64,000 nucleotides of DNA, from assembly GCF_014212055.1 (NCBI RefSeq), contig NZ_JACJVO010000032.1, positions 124,001 through 188,000 on the forward strand. Reading direction: 5' to 3'. Below are positions 17,385 to 26,499 of the stretch, in pieces. Position numbers and translations under genes: made by a program. The notes under the pieces were generated by a model, which saw nothing but the letters and a program-made list of their open reading frames with translations, had not been told where the DNA came from and did not search any database. The stretch's first letter is position 1. Each line of letters starts with the position of its first letter. The DNA is from Cohnella zeiphila. Lineage in GTDB: Bacteria > Bacillota > Bacilli > Paenibacillales > Paenibacillaceae.

Positions 17385-18284
17385 GTGGAACAAGAAGCGA
17401 TTGCCGGAGCGGTGCGGCAGCAGGCCTCGACACGGGGATCGAAGCCGCGCATTCCGCTTCCTTTCTTGCGATTCCTGTATGCCAACCGCAGTGCCAGATG
17501 GTCCGTAATCATTCTGGTGCCGATTTTGCTGCTGACTTTTCTCGCGCCCATGCTGCCGCTGCAATCGCCGTTGGAGTCGAACATAAGAGCCAGTATGAGC
17601 TCTCCGTCCTTCAGCCATTTCTTCGGCACTGACAAGCTCGGACGGGATATCTTCAGCCGCACGCTGGCCGGGATCAAGGTCTCTCTGTTCGTCGGCTTCA
17701 GCGTCGCGCTGATCGCGCTTATCGTCGGTACGGCGGTCGGCACGGTTTCCGGCTTTTTCGGCAAAGCGGTTGACCGGATCATCATGGGCATCGTCGACAT
17801 CTTTCTGGCGTTTCCGTCCCTGCTGTTGGCGATCGGGCTCGTCGCCATTATGGGCGCGGGCACGTTGCCGGTCATCTGCGCCATCGCGATGGCCGATATT
17901 CCGCGATTCATTCGGCTGCAGCGTTCCTTGGTGCTCGGACTCAAATCGAGAACGTTTATCGATGCCGCTCGCACCGTACAGGCGCCGCAGTTGTGGCTGA
18001 TGTCCCGGCATATCGTGCCGAATACGATCGCGCCGCTTTTAGTAGCCGCCAGCATCGCCGCGGCCAACGCCATCCTGATCGAAGCCAGCCTCAGCTTTCT
18101 GGGCCTCGGCATTCTGCCTCCCGAGCCGTCGCTGGGCAACATCATCAAGGACGGGCAAATGTATCTCCAGAAGGCATGGTGGATCTCGACCCTACCCGGA
18201 GGCGTCATTCTGCTGATTGCCATATCGCTTCATTTTCTATCCGACGGTATCCGCGAGGCGCTCGACCCGCGGGCCCGGAAGTAA
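17385..18284 (+). CDS. Peptide/nickel-type ABC permease, DppC-like
   Basis: Second permease, 299 aa, with a hydrophilic N-terminus, a first helix near residues 40-60, the FGTDKLGRDIFSR signature and the EAA loop ARTVQAPQLWLMSRHIVPN. It ends in the common pattern SDGIREALDPR. The start is GTG at 17385, five bases after AGGAGGGG; an earlier GTG at 17379 is inside that site. It lies 57 bases after the first permease gene and 19 bases before the ATPase gene. Confidence 0.92.
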   Translation: MEQEAIAGAVRQQASTRGSKPRIPLPFLRFLYANRSARWSVIILVPILLLTFLAPMLPLQSPLESNIRASMSSPSFSHFFGTDKLGRDIFSRTLAGIKVSLFVGFSVALIALIVGTAVGTVSGFFGKAVDRIIMGIVDIFLAFPSLLLAIGLVAIMGAGTLPVICAIAMADIPRFIRLQRSLVLGLKSRTFIDAARTVQAPQLWLMSRHIVPNTIAPLLVAASIAAANAILIEASLSFLGLGILPPEPSLGNIIKDGQMYLQKAWWISTLPGGVILLIAISLHFLSDGIREALDPRARK

Positions 18285-18303
18285 CGCAAAGGGGCTGACA
18301 GTT

Positions 18304-20373
18304 ATGGACATCGCGACGACGGCCGCTTGGAAAAGCGATAAGAGGGAAGCCGTGAAGGAACCTTTGTTGCAGGTTCGGGATCTGCATACGCATTTTTTTA
18401 CCGATTCGGGTACCGTCAGGGCGGTGAACGGGGTCAGCTTCAATCTGGAACGGGGGGAGAGGCTGGCGATTGTCGGAGAGAGCGGCTCCGGCAAGAGCGC
18501 CATGGCCATGTCTCTGATTCAGCTGATCGCTTATCCGGGAAAGCTGGTATCCGGCAGCGTCAAGCTGGATGGCAGAGAAATGGTCGGCATGAGCGAGTCC
18601 GAGTTGAACAAGCTCAGAGGCGGCTCGATTGGAACCGTGTTCCAGGATCCGATATCCTCTCTGGATCCGGTCATGCTGATCGAGGACCAGATGGTCAAGC
18701 CGATCCGCATGCATCTGAAGCTCGGGGCGAAAGAGGCTCGCAGGCATGCTGTGAATCTTCTGGAGCGGGTCGGTATTCCCGACGCGGAACGCCGGATCTC
18801 TTCGTATCCTTTCGAAATGAGCGGAGGGATGCGGCAGCGGATCATGATTGCCATGGCGCTTTCCTGCAAGCCGAAGCTGATTCTGGCCGACGAGCCGACC
18901 ACCGCGCTGGATGTGACTATACAGGCTCAGATCGTTGAACTGCTGAAAAATTTAACCGAGACAACAGGCAGCGCCATGATGTTCATTACCCACGATTTGG
19001 GGCTTGTCGCCCGATTCGCCCAGAAGGTCGCCGTCATGTATGCCGGCAAAATCGTGGAGTTCGGAACGGTCGACGAAATCTTTGACACTCCGAGCCATCC
19101 TTATACGCAAAGTTTGCTGATGACCATCCCCGGCGTCAGCGACGGGCAACGGCGCCGCTTGCTGCAGATCAAGGGCTTCCCGCCGGATATGAAGAAGCCG
19201 GTCGTCGGTTGCGCCTATAAGGATCGCTGTCCCGCGGCGTCCGAGCGATGCCGTCTCGATCCGCCGGAGTTGGCGGAACGGGAAGGCGGGCATCTGGCGG
19301 CTTGCTGGCTGGAGAACGGACTGAGATCCGGAGACGGAGGCAGCATAGAAGCCATGCTCGGCGAAGAGAGGAACGAGCCTTTCGCTTCCGCCGGGAGCGG
19401 GGCGGCTAACGGCCGAGACGGCGGACGGGAGCCGTCGGCAGGCGAAGCGGCCGACGTCGTGCTGCGCATAACCGATTTGCGCAAATCTTTTCGGAAGGCG
19501 TCGATGCTTCCTTGGAAGAAGGCGACGGAAATCCGCGCGGTGAGCGGCATCAGCTTTACGTTAAAGCGCGGTGAAACGATCGGGATCGTGGGGGAGAGCG
19601 GCTGCGGCAAGAGCACGACGGCGCGCATGCTGCTCAAGCTGGAGGAGCCGACCGGAGGCCGGATCGAGATGAACGGCAATACACAGATTGTCTTTCAGGA
19701 CCCGTATTCTTCCTTCAACCCGAAGATGAAGATCGCCGATATTATCGCGGAGCCTCTCCATGTGCGAAGGATCGGAACCCGGGAGGAAAGGAAGGAGCGA
19801 GTTCGGGAGCTGATCCAGAAGGTGGGGCTCGATATCGCGTATCTGGATCGTTATCCGAGCCAGTTGAGCGGCGGTCAGCGGCAGCGCGTAGGCGTAGCCC
19901 GGGCGTTGGCCCTTAACCCGACGGTCGTTGTCGCCGATGAGCCGACCTCCGCGCTGGACGTGTCCGTCCGCGCGCAGATCATCAATCTGCTTTGCGACCT
20001 GAAGGAGGAGCTCGGTCTCAGCTTTGTCTTCATCTCCCACGACTTGTCGACCGTCCGTCATATTTCCGATACGATCGCCGTCATGTATCTGGGAGAAATC
20101 GTCGAGTACGGTCCGGCGGAGGAGATCTTCGTCCATCCGGCTCATCCATATACGAAGGCGCTGATCGAAGCCGTTCCAGTGCCGGATCCAAAGATCGAGG
20201 CGGCCAAGAAGCTGTCGTTGCTGAAAGGGGAGCTGCCTAGCCCGGCGCATCCGCCTTCCGGATGCGCCTTTAGCTCGCGCTGCCCGTTAGCGACGCCGGT
20301 CTGTACGGAGAAGAAGCCGGCGCTGCAACCATATCTCGACCGTCGGGAGGTCGCTTGTCATGCCGTCTCCTGA
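18304..20373 (+). CDS. Fused dual ATPase of a peptide/nickel-type ABC importer
   Basis: A 689-aa protein made of two complete ABC ATPases in tandem, the equivalents of DppD and DppF joined. The first module has Walker A GESGSGKS at 58-65, signature MSGGMRQR and Walker B LILADEPT. The second has Walker A GESGCGKS at 430-437, signature LSGGQRQR and Walker B VVVADEPT. Each module ends with the oligopeptide-transporter cysteine cluster (CAYKDRCPAASERC and CAFSSRCPLATPVC). A low-complexity linker of about 50 residues joins them. The same fusion exists in GsiA-type transporters. ATG at 18304 is chosen over an upstream frame that overlaps the permease gene. Confidence 0.92.
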   Translation: MDIATTAAWKSDKREAVKEPLLQVRDLHTHFFTDSGTVRAVNGVSFNLERGERLAIVGESGSGKSAMAMSLIQLIAYPGKLVSGSVKLDGREMVGMSESELNKLRGGSIGTVFQDPISSLDPVMLIEDQMVKPIRMHLKLGAKEARRHAVNLLERVGIPDAERRISSYPFEMSGGMRQRIMIAMALSCKPKLILADEPTTALDVTIQAQIVELLKNLTETTGSAMMFITHDLGLVARFAQKVAVMYAGKIVEFGTVDEIFDTPSHPYTQSLLMTIPGVSDGQRRRLLQIKGFPPDMKKPVVGCAYKDRCPAASERCRLDPPELAEREGGHLAACWLENGLRSGDGGSIEAMLGEERNEPFASAGSGAANGRDGGREPSAGEAADVVLRITDLRKSFRKASMLPWKKATEIRAVSGISFTLKRGETIGIVGESGCGKSTTARMLLKLEEPTGGRIEMNGNTQIVFQDPYSSFNPKMKIADIIAEPLHVRRIGTREERKERVRELIQKVGLDIAYLDRYPSQLSGGQRQRVGVARALALNPTVVVADEPTSALDVSVRAQIINLLCDLKEELGLSFVFISHDLSTVRHISDTIAVMYLGEIVEYGPAEEIFVHPAHPYTKALIEAVPVPDPKIEAAKKLSLLKGELPSPAHPPSGCAFSSRCPLATPVCTEKKPALQPYLDRREVACHAVS

Positions 20374-21667
20374 TTTTTACCGGAAATTCGGAATTTACGG
20401 AGGCGGCTTGTTCTTTACCATCACCGGCATGGCGCAGCCTTTCTTTACGCTGTACGCTCAGGAGATCGGAGCATCGACGGCCGCGATCGGCTTCATGGTG
20501 ACGCTGCGCTCCCTCCTGCCGATCTTTATCGCCATGCCTGTCGGACAGCTGATCGACTCGATCGGGCCGGTCCGAATGCTGAAGTACGGCTCCGTGGCGC
20601 TGGTGCTGTCATTGTTCATCAATATGAGCGCCACCGGGCTGTGGATGCTGTCTTTGTCGCAAATTCTGATGGGAGCCTGCATTATCGTCATGTCGTCCGC
20701 CTTCCAGGTGCTCGTATCCGACGGAGAGAAAGAGAAACGCAACGAGAACATCAAGAAATACTCGATGTGGATGTCGGGCGGAGGGATGCTCGGGCCGCTG
20801 ATCGGCGGCGGCATCACCTCCTTGTTCTCCGATGCGCTGCTCGGCTATAAAGTGTCCTTCGGGATTGCGGGCGCTGCTTCGCTGCTGTTCTTTCTTCTCC
20901 TTCTGACGGTGGCGGGAGGCTATCGGCCCGAAATCTTCGAGGGGGCCGTCAAGCCCAAGGAAATATTCAAGCCCAAAGGCATTCTTGACAGCTATGCAAC
21001 CGGCCTTCAACTGCTCCGGATTCGGTCCGTACAGTTCGGCATGGTCGGTACCTTCCTCATCATGTACATCCAGGCTCTCTATATGAGCTTTATGCCGCTG
21101 TATTTGGCCGAGCTCGGTTACTCCACCTTCCTGATTTCGGTAATCGTATCCATCAAAGGGCTGGCCGGCATGATCTCCCGTTACGGGCTTAACTGGCTCA
21201 TGAATCGGACGCATATGGAGCGGATTCTCACGATGGCGGGGCTGGTCGCCTCCATCTGCGTGGTCTTTACGCCGCTCGCCGGAATTCATGCTGCGCTTGC
21301 CATCCTGCTGGCGCTGACAATGGGCGCGGCGGTCGGCATTAACTTGCCGGTGAGCATCATGATCGTCGTCAATGATACAAAGGATTCGGACCGCGGAAAA
21401 TTGATGGGCCTTCGATTGATCATGAACCGCTTCTCTCAGATTTTGAGCCCCGCGATGTTCGGCCTGCTCGGTCAATGGTTCGGCCTGACGCTGGCTTTCT
21501 ATACCGGCGGGGGCTTCCTGGTGGCGGTGATGCTTGGCTTCTCCGCCTTTACCTCGATGAGATGGAAGCTGCGGACGCATGGCGAAACAGCCAATGAAGG
21601 AAAGGCCGGCGTCAATGGAATCTCTCCTTCTTCGGGAACCGAAGAGGCGAAGCCGTTAAGAGGCTGA
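20360..21667 (+). CDS. MFS transporter
   Basis: A 435-aa major facilitator superfamily permease with twelve predicted helices. The loop motif after helix 2 is degenerate (MPVGQLIDSIGPVRML). It starts at an ATG behind GGGAGG and overlaps the end of the ATPase gene by 14 bases, so it belongs to the same operon. In a locus that imports and hydrolyses a small compound, an exporter of the product or a second importer are both possible. No substrate-specific motif was recognised. Confidence 0.85.
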   Translation: MPSPDFYRKFGIYGGGLFFTITGMAQPFFTLYAQEIGASTAAIGFMVTLRSLLPIFIAMPVGQLIDSIGPVRMLKYGSVALVLSLFINMSATGLWMLSLSQILMGACIIVMSSAFQVLVSDGEKEKRNENIKKYSMWMSGGGMLGPLIGGGITSLFSDALLGYKVSFGIAGAASLLFFLLLLTVAGGYRPEIFEGAVKPKEIFKPKGILDSYATGLQLLRIRSVQFGMVGTFLIMYIQALYMSFMPLYLAELGYSTFLISVIVSIKGLAGMISRYGLNWLMNRTHMERILTMAGLVASICVVFTPLAGIHAALAILLALTMGAAVGINLPVSIMIVVNDTKDSDRGKLMGLRLIMNRFSQILSPAMFGLLGQWFGLTLAFYTGGGFLVAVMLGFSAFTSMRWKLRTHGETANEGKAGVNGISPSSGTEEAKPLRG

Positions 21668-21684
21668 TTGCGGGGCGGGAAGGC

Positions 21685-21921
21685 TTGGCGTTACGGAAAT
21701 CGAATGGGGGGCTTCAATATTCGTTCCCGGGTGACTCCGAAACGCTTCGTCTCGTGAACCGGTGGGTTGGCTTGGAGCGCCGGTGCTGCCCGTTTTTAAC
21801 CTTTACGGTTATCTCGACCGGCGGAAATGAACAGATGATTCTTCGATTGACGGGGAGCGAAGAAGCCAAGGCGTTTCTGCTTCGCGAGCTGCGGATGAAC
21901 ATCGATCGAATCGGCTATTAG
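21685..21921 (+). CDS. Small cysteine-containing conserved protein
   Basis: A 78-aa (or longer) protein with the pattern LERRCCPFLTFTV, then GG-EQMILRLTG-EEAKAFLLREL, which I recognise as a widespread small family often found with mercury or metal regulators and of unknown role. The start is uncertain: TTG at 21685 has no clear ribosome binding site. The reading frame and the family-like sequence (LIAGREGLALRKSNGGL) extend upstream to about 21664, overlapping the stop of the MFS gene. A non-ATG start near there, or loss of the original 5' end, is possible. Confidence 0.55.
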   Translation: MALRKSNGGLQYSFPGDSETLRLVNRWVGLERRCCPFLTFTVISTGGNEQMILRLTGSEEAKAFLLRELRMNIDRIGY

Positions 21922-22301
21922 AAAGCAGGCACATATGCTCCTACCACTTCGACCTTCACTTCGTCGTTCACTTTGATATATTTAACGTCGATGCGCTTGC
22001 CTTCCTGAAATTGCGGAATGCGAATGATCGGAATGGCCGTGCGGACGACCGTGCGCCAGGAGAGTCCTTCGGCGTCGGTCACGATCAGCTCCATTCGCAC
22101 GACCGGCTGTTCGCCGATGGTCGCGTTCGTCTGCTCGATCGCATCGATTACGGCGGTGGCGGGCATGCCGTCCGTCAGAATGGACTTTTTCTCGCGAAGC
22201 TCGGCTCGGTGTCGGCGAACGGGGGCAGTGGACCGGATAAGCGTTAGGATAGTGGAGACGGCCAAGGCGGCCACGATCAGGATAATCCAGACGGCGGTCA
22301 T
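21918..22301 (-). CDS. Hypothetical single-helix membrane protein
   Basis: A 127-aa protein with one N-terminal membrane helix (about residues 3-23) and a predicted beta-rich soluble domain containing GMPATAVIDAIEQTNATIGEQP and GKRIDVKYIKVNDEV. The layout is like DUF3592-type small membrane proteins, but I do not assign a family. The ATG at 22301 has AAAGGAGCG upstream; a longer frame to 22361 is less likely. It converges with the small cysteine protein gene; their ends overlap by four bases. Confidence 0.65.
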   Translation of the reverse strand: MTAVWIILIVAALAVSTILTLIRSTAPVRRHRAELREKKSILTDGMPATAVIDAIEQTNATIGEQPVVRMELIVTDAEGLSWRTVVRTAIPIIRIPQFQEGKRIDVKYIKVNDEVKVEVVGAYVPAF

Positions 22302-22418
22302 GTCGAATCGCTCCTTTGGCGGTAATGGAACCCGGCGCGGCGTTCTGGGAGCGGCAGGCAAACATCGGGGTCAAGCGCGCCGTATTTCGGTTCTCTTCCC
22401 ATTGTATCGGATCGATCT

Positions 22419-22448
22419 CTGACAGACCACCCTCCTGCACGATATAAT
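22419..22448 (+). promoter_or_regulatory. Probable sigma-A promoter of the XRE regulator gene
   Basis: CTGACA (22419-22424) and TATAAT (22443-22448) with an 18-base spacer. Confidence 0.6.
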
Positions 22449-22500
22449 GAAGAAGCGAGGCAAGACATCCTCCGTATCCGAATTGGCGAGGTGATTTGCG

Positions 22501-23340
22501 ATGCTTAACCCGAACGGGATGAGCGGTAAGAACATAAGCGCGAGCATGAACAGCTCCCGCGCCAAAACGCTGGGCGATTATCTGAAGTCCCGCCGGGCCC
22601 GGCTGCAGCCGGAACAAGCGGGACTAAGAAGGTCGCCCGGGCAGCGCCGAACGCCAGGACTTCGGCGGGAAGAGGTTGCGATTTTGGCCGGCGTTAGCGC
22701 GACCTATTATGCGTGGCTGGAGCAGGGGCGGGAAGTTGCCGTGTCCCGGGAAGTGATCGAAAGCATCGGCAAGGCGCTTCGGCTCAACCGGGACGAGCAT
22801 ATGCATCTTCTCGAGCTGTGGAATGCCAACGAGCCTGAGACGGCGACGACGATCACGACGGAAGTAAAGCCTCAATGGAGAGAGATCGTCGATCAGATGG
22901 CTTTTCCTTGTTTTATCAGCAACGACCGGTCCGAGCTGCTGGCCTGGAACCGCTCGGCCGACGGGCTTATTGCGGATTTCTCGTCGTGGCCGCGGGAGCG
23001 GCGGAATATGATGTCCATGCTGTTCACCGATCCGAAGCTGCGGAGCCGTCTCCTCAACTGGGAAGAGATGGCGGCGCATTCGGTCGCTATGTTCCGAACC
23101 TCTTACGACAAATACGCGCATGATCCGTGGTTCGCGCAGTTCGTTGCCGGGCTCTCCCGGGAGAGCGCCGAATTCGCGGCCCTGTGGAAGCTGCATCGCG
23201 TGGAGGTTAAGAAGGTGACCCGGGTCTTCTACGAGGTGCCCGGCAGGAAGCAAGCACTTGCCTTTGATATCAATTCGTTGGCGTTTACGACGGATCATCC
23301 CGATCTGCATCTATGCATTTATTCCCCGGTGTCGGACTAA
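22501..23340 (+). CDS. XRE-family regulator with MmyB-like ligand-binding domain
   Basis: A 279-aa transcription regulator. The helix-turn-helix occupies about residues 20-100 (LGDYLKSRRARLQPEQAGL, TPGLRREEVAILAGVSATYYAWLEQGR). It is followed by an MmyB-like PAS-fold domain (WREIVDQMAFPCFISNDRSELLAWNRSADGL) that binds small hydrophobic ligands in studied members. In this family the regulator usually controls an adjacent oxidoreductase gene; the aldo/keto reductase 123 bases downstream on the same strand fits. The ATG at 22501 follows GAGGTGATT. Confidence 0.9.
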   Translation: MLNPNGMSGKNISASMNSSRAKTLGDYLKSRRARLQPEQAGLRRSPGQRRTPGLRREEVAILAGVSATYYAWLEQGREVAVSREVIESIGKALRLNRDEHMHLLELWNANEPETATTITTEVKPQWREIVDQMAFPCFISNDRSELLAWNRSADGLIADFSSWPRERRNMMSMLFTDPKLRSRLLNWEEMAAHSVAMFRTSYDKYAHDPWFAQFVAGLSRESAEFAALWKLHRVEVKKVTRVFYEVPGRKQALAFDINSLAFTTDHPDLHLCIYSPVSD

Positions 23341-23463
23341 GCTGCGAGCCTGGTACTGCCGTTACTAGGAAGAGCGTACTGTGGCTGCTCCCGGAATCGC
23401 GGTTTAGAATAGGATCGTGGTTAGACGATTCCGATTCGAAATTGCGAAAGCGAGGGAACGACG

Positions 23464-24441
23464 ATGGGAAAAGGGATAGAACGACGTAAATTGGGCGGAC
23501 TTGGGCTTGAAGTGTCGGCCCTTGGACTCGGCACGATGATGATGCCTGACAATGAAGAATCGGTGCGCACCATTCACGGCGCGCTTGAACTTGGCGTTAC
23601 GATGTTCGATACGGCGGATATTTATGGCGGCGGATTTATGGCGGGAAGATTCGGCGACAACGAACGGCTGGTCGGGCGCGCCCTGAAGGGACGCCGGGAC
23701 AAAGCCGTCATTGCGACCAAGTTCGGCATCGTCACGCCGGATCTGAGAGCGCACGGACACCCGGCGTATGTCAAAAAATCGGTGGATGCCAGCCTTCTTC
23801 AGCTGGGAATCGATTATATCGACCTTTATTATCAGCACCGGATCGATCCGAATACGCCGATCGAGGAGACGGTCGGCGCCATGGCGGAACTCGTTCAGGC
23901 AGGCAAAATCCGGTATATCGGCCTGTCGGAGGCTGCGCCCGAGCAAATTCGCCGTGCTCATTCGGTTCATCCGCTTACCGCGGTGGAAACGGAGTATCCC
24001 CTTTGGAGCCGCGAAGTGGAGGACGAGGTGCTGCCCGTTCTGAAGGAGCTCGGCATCGGCTTTGTTCCGTACAGCCCTCTCGGCCGCGGCTTCCTGAGCG
24101 GGCAGATTCGGACCTTCGACGATCTGCCCGCGGACGATTACCGCCGCTATTATCCCCGGTTCCAGGGCGAGAACTTCGTCAAAAATCTGGAGGTCGTCTC
24201 CCTGATCGAAAAGTTCGCCGCCCGCAAAGGCTGCACGCCGTCGCAGCTGGCTCTCGCCTGGCTGCTCGCGCAGGGCGAGCAGATCGTGCCGATCCCCGGA
24301 ACGAAGCGGCTGGATCGGGTTCGCGAAAATCTCGGCGCACTGGACGTGACGCTCTCCGCGGAGGAGCTTGCGGAGATCGAACGGATCTCGCCGAAAGGGA
24401 TCGCGGCGGGCGAGCGATACCCGACTTTTCTGCAATCTTGA
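23464..24441 (+). CDS. Aldo/keto reductase
   Basis: NADPH-dependent (beta/alpha)8-barrel reductase of 325 aa. The catalytic tetrad is D49, Y54, K86 and H125 (MFDTADIYG, ATKFG, YYQHRID). The C-terminal cofactor-binding segment reads PIPGTKRLDRVRENLGA. It resembles the YakC/AKR13-like group acting on aldehydes and ketones. The start ATG is preceded by GCGAGGGAACGACG, a weak ribosome binding site. It is followed by a symmetrical terminator shared with the convergent LysR gene. Confidence 0.93.
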   Translation: MGKGIERRKLGGLGLEVSALGLGTMMMPDNEESVRTIHGALELGVTMFDTADIYGGGFMAGRFGDNERLVGRALKGRRDKAVIATKFGIVTPDLRAHGHPAYVKKSVDASLLQLGIDYIDLYYQHRIDPNTPIEETVGAMAELVQAGKIRYIGLSEAAPEQIRRAHSVHPLTAVETEYPLWSREVEDEVLPVLKELGIGFVPYSPLGRGFLSGQIRTFDDLPADDYRRYYPRFQGENFVKNLEVVSLIEKFAARKGCTPSQLALAWLLAQGEQIVPIPGTKRLDRVRENLGALDVTLSAEELAEIERISPKGIAAGERYPTFLQS

Positions 24442-24459
24442 TGCCGGTGAAACGAATAA

Positions 24460-24495
24460 GCCGCTCCGCAAGTCTGGTTAGACTTGCGGAGCGGC
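24460..24495. terminator. Bidirectional terminator
   Basis: Perfect 16-bp stem (24460-24475 with 24480-24495) and a four-base loop between convergent genes. The T-runs are short on both strands. Confidence 0.8.
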
Positions 24496-24514
24496 TTTAT
24501 GGCGCGCGATCCTC

Positions 24515-25399
24515 TCACCCCTGAAGAGAGGTCTCCGCCTCCTGCATGCGGGAAGCGTCGAGCATCCGATAGATTCTGGCGCCCGTAACGGGAGTCCGTG
24601 CGGCGAGCGCGATCGTGCGCCGCAGATGCTCCTCCTGCAGCGGAACGACATGCAGGCCGAGCCGTTCGGCCTGATAGCCGAACAGCCGGGGGAGCACCGT
24701 AATGTCGGTGCCCATCGCCATGATGCCGAGCATGTAATCGTTGTTGTCGAGCTCCATGCGGGTATGCGGAACGAAGCCGTACCGCGCGGCTGCCGTTACG
24801 AACCGCTTGCACGAATCGCAGTGGTTGACGAAGACGAACGTCTCATCCTTCAGTTCTTCCGTGCGAAGCGCGCGGCGCCGCCGAAAACGATGCCGCGGCG
24901 GCAAGATGACCACGTAATCCTCCGCGAACAGCTCTCTGCTCCACAGCCGTCCCCCCGCGTATTCCGCGTCGATCAGAACGGCGTCGAACGTTCCTTCCAG
25001 CAGCGCGGCCGCAAGCTCCTCCGACGTGCCCCGCACGTTGACGGAGAGAGGATATCCGGCGGCATTGTAATCGCGCAGCCGGCCCGGCAGCACTTGCGCC
25101 GCCACGCTCGGCAGGCTGCCGAGGGTGAAGCGCGGCCGCTCCGCGAGCGAGCGCATCTCGTCGCCGACCGCGTCGATCGCCTCGACGACGGGAGCGATTC
25201 GCTCCAGGAACAGCCGTCCCGCCGCCGTCAGCTCGACGCCGGCCGATCCCCTCCGGAACAGCTCCATGCCGTAAACAAGCTCCAGATTCCGAATATGCTT
25301 GCTGATCGCCGGTTGGGTCAGGTTCAGGCTTTCGGCCGCTTTGGACAGGCTTTTCCGCTTAACCGTCTCCGTGAAGCTCTTGAACCATTCCACCTGCAT
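24515..25399 (-). CDS. LysR-family transcriptional regulator
   Basis: A 294-aa LysR regulator with an N-terminal helix-turn-helix (FTETVKRKSLSKAAESLNLTQPAISKHIRNLE) and a ligand-binding domain carrying several cysteines (NHCDSCKRFV). The ATG at 25399 has GGGAGGG six bases upstream; an in-frame ATG at 25414 lies in front of that site and is rejected. It is divergent from an EamA-family transporter gene and probably controls it, as is common for LysR/DMT pairs that govern metabolite export. Confidence 0.9.
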   Translation of the reverse strand: MQVEWFKSFTETVKRKSLSKAAESLNLTQPAISKHIRNLELVYGMELFRRGSAGVELTAAGRLFLERIAPVVEAIDAVGDEMRSLAERPRFTLGSLPSVAAQVLPGRLRDYNAAGYPLSVNVRGTSEELAAALLEGTFDAVLIDAEYAGGRLWSRELFAEDYVVILPPRHRFRRRRALRTEELKDETFVFVNHCDSCKRFVTAAARYGFVPHTRMELDNNDYMLGIMAMGTDITVLPRLFGYQAERLGLHVVPLQEEHLRRTIALAARTPVTGARIYRMLDASRMQEAETSLQG

Positions 25400-25537
25400 G
25401 CCGTACCCTCCCATAACGAATCGTTATACCCCTCCAACAAAAGGGAACTTCCGAAGATGCGCCTCATGCGCTAATGTAATTGTACCATTATAACATAGAA
25501 CGCCGTCCTCGAATGACGGCGCAAAGGAGTGGCGGGC
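25400..25537. promoter_or_regulatory. Divergent LysR/transporter control region
   Basis: AT-rich stretch with a possible -10 TATAAC near 25489. A 7-bp hairpin CGCCGTC-ctcgaat-GACGGCG (25501-25521) lies directly before the ribosome binding site AAGGAG (25523-25528) of the transporter gene. No T-run follows the hairpin. Confidence 0.45.
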
Positions 25538-26497
25538 ATGCCAAAATCGTACAGCCGGGGGACCGCTCTGGCCTGCTGTCTGTTCGCGGGAGCCGCATTC
25601 GGCGCGCAATTCCCGGTCGCAGGCCATATTCTCAAAAGCGTCGATCCCCTTTATTTCGTCTTCATCCGCTACGTGCTGGCGGCGATCGTGTTCACGATTC
25701 TGCTGGCGGTTCAGGAAGGCCCGCGCGCCTTCCGGCCCGATGGCCGAGGCTGGCTGCTGTGGCTGCTCGGCACGCTTGCGTTCACGGGCTATAACGGCCT
25801 CGTCTTCATCGGACAGCACCTCGTCGGGCCGGCCGGACCGATTCTGTCCTCGGTCATGATGGGCTTTATGCCGCTGGCGACCGCCTTCATCCTGTTCCTC
25901 TGGAAGGGCGCGCGTCTCTCGCCGGTGACGACCGTCTGTATCGTCGTCGGCATTGTCGGCGTTTTTCTCGTGGCGACGAAGGGGGATTTCGGCGCCTTGC
26001 TGGGCGGAGGCGCGACCATCTGGGCGCTGCTGCTCATGCTCGCCGCCGTCGTCTGCTGGTGCGTCTTTACGGTCGGCGCCTCGCTCTTCCCGACCTGGTC
26101 GCCGCTTCGCTATACGACGCTGGCCTGCCTCGGCGGCACGCTCTGCAACGCCATCGTCGTCGGCGTAGGCTCTCCGACCGGGCTTCTGCGGACGCCGGCC
26201 TGGTCCGACCTGACGGCCAATGTCTGGCCGTTCCTGTACATGGCGCTGATCGGCGGCGTCGCGGCGGTGCTCGCCTGGAACACGGCGTGCAAGATCATGT
26301 CCCCGGTCGACGCCGCCTTGTTCACGAACAACGTCATCCCGATCGTGTCGCTCGCCATCACGGCGATGTCCGGCTACCGGGTCGGTCTTCCGGAGCTTGG
26401 CGGCGTCGCCCTGACGCTGGCGGCGTTGATCGCGAACAATCTGGCGATGCGCCGGCGGACCGCCGCCGGGAGAGCCGCGGCGCGCACGCAAGCTTAG
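25538..26497 (+). CDS. EamA/DMT-superfamily transporter
   Basis: A 319-aa inner-membrane protein with ten predicted helices arranged as two EamA repeats (about residues 10-145 and 160-305). It has the motif FIRYVLAAIVF in the first repeat and a conserved NNVIPIVSLAI in the second. Family members export amino acids, purines or other metabolites. ATG at 25538 with AAGGAG nine bases upstream is preferred over a GTG at 25529. It is divergent from the LysR gene. Confidence 0.88.
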   Translation: MPKSYSRGTALACCLFAGAAFGAQFPVAGHILKSVDPLYFVFIRYVLAAIVFTILLAVQEGPRAFRPDGRGWLLWLLGTLAFTGYNGLVFIGQHLVGPAGPILSSVMMGFMPLATAFILFLWKGARLSPVTTVCIVVGIVGVFLVATKGDFGALLGGGATIWALLLMLAAVVCWCVFTVGASLFPTWSPLRYTTLACLGGTLCNAIVVGVGSPTGLLRTPAWSDLTANVWPFLYMALIGGVAAVLAWNTACKIMSPVDAALFTNNVIPIVSLAITAMSGYRVGLPELGGVALTLAALIANNLAMRRRTAAGRAAARTQA

Positions 26498-26499
26498 CG

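Noticed and set aside
16506..18011. 501-codon minus-strand open frame
   Set aside because: Antisense to both permease genes; Gln/Arg/His-rich translation without hydrophobic segments.
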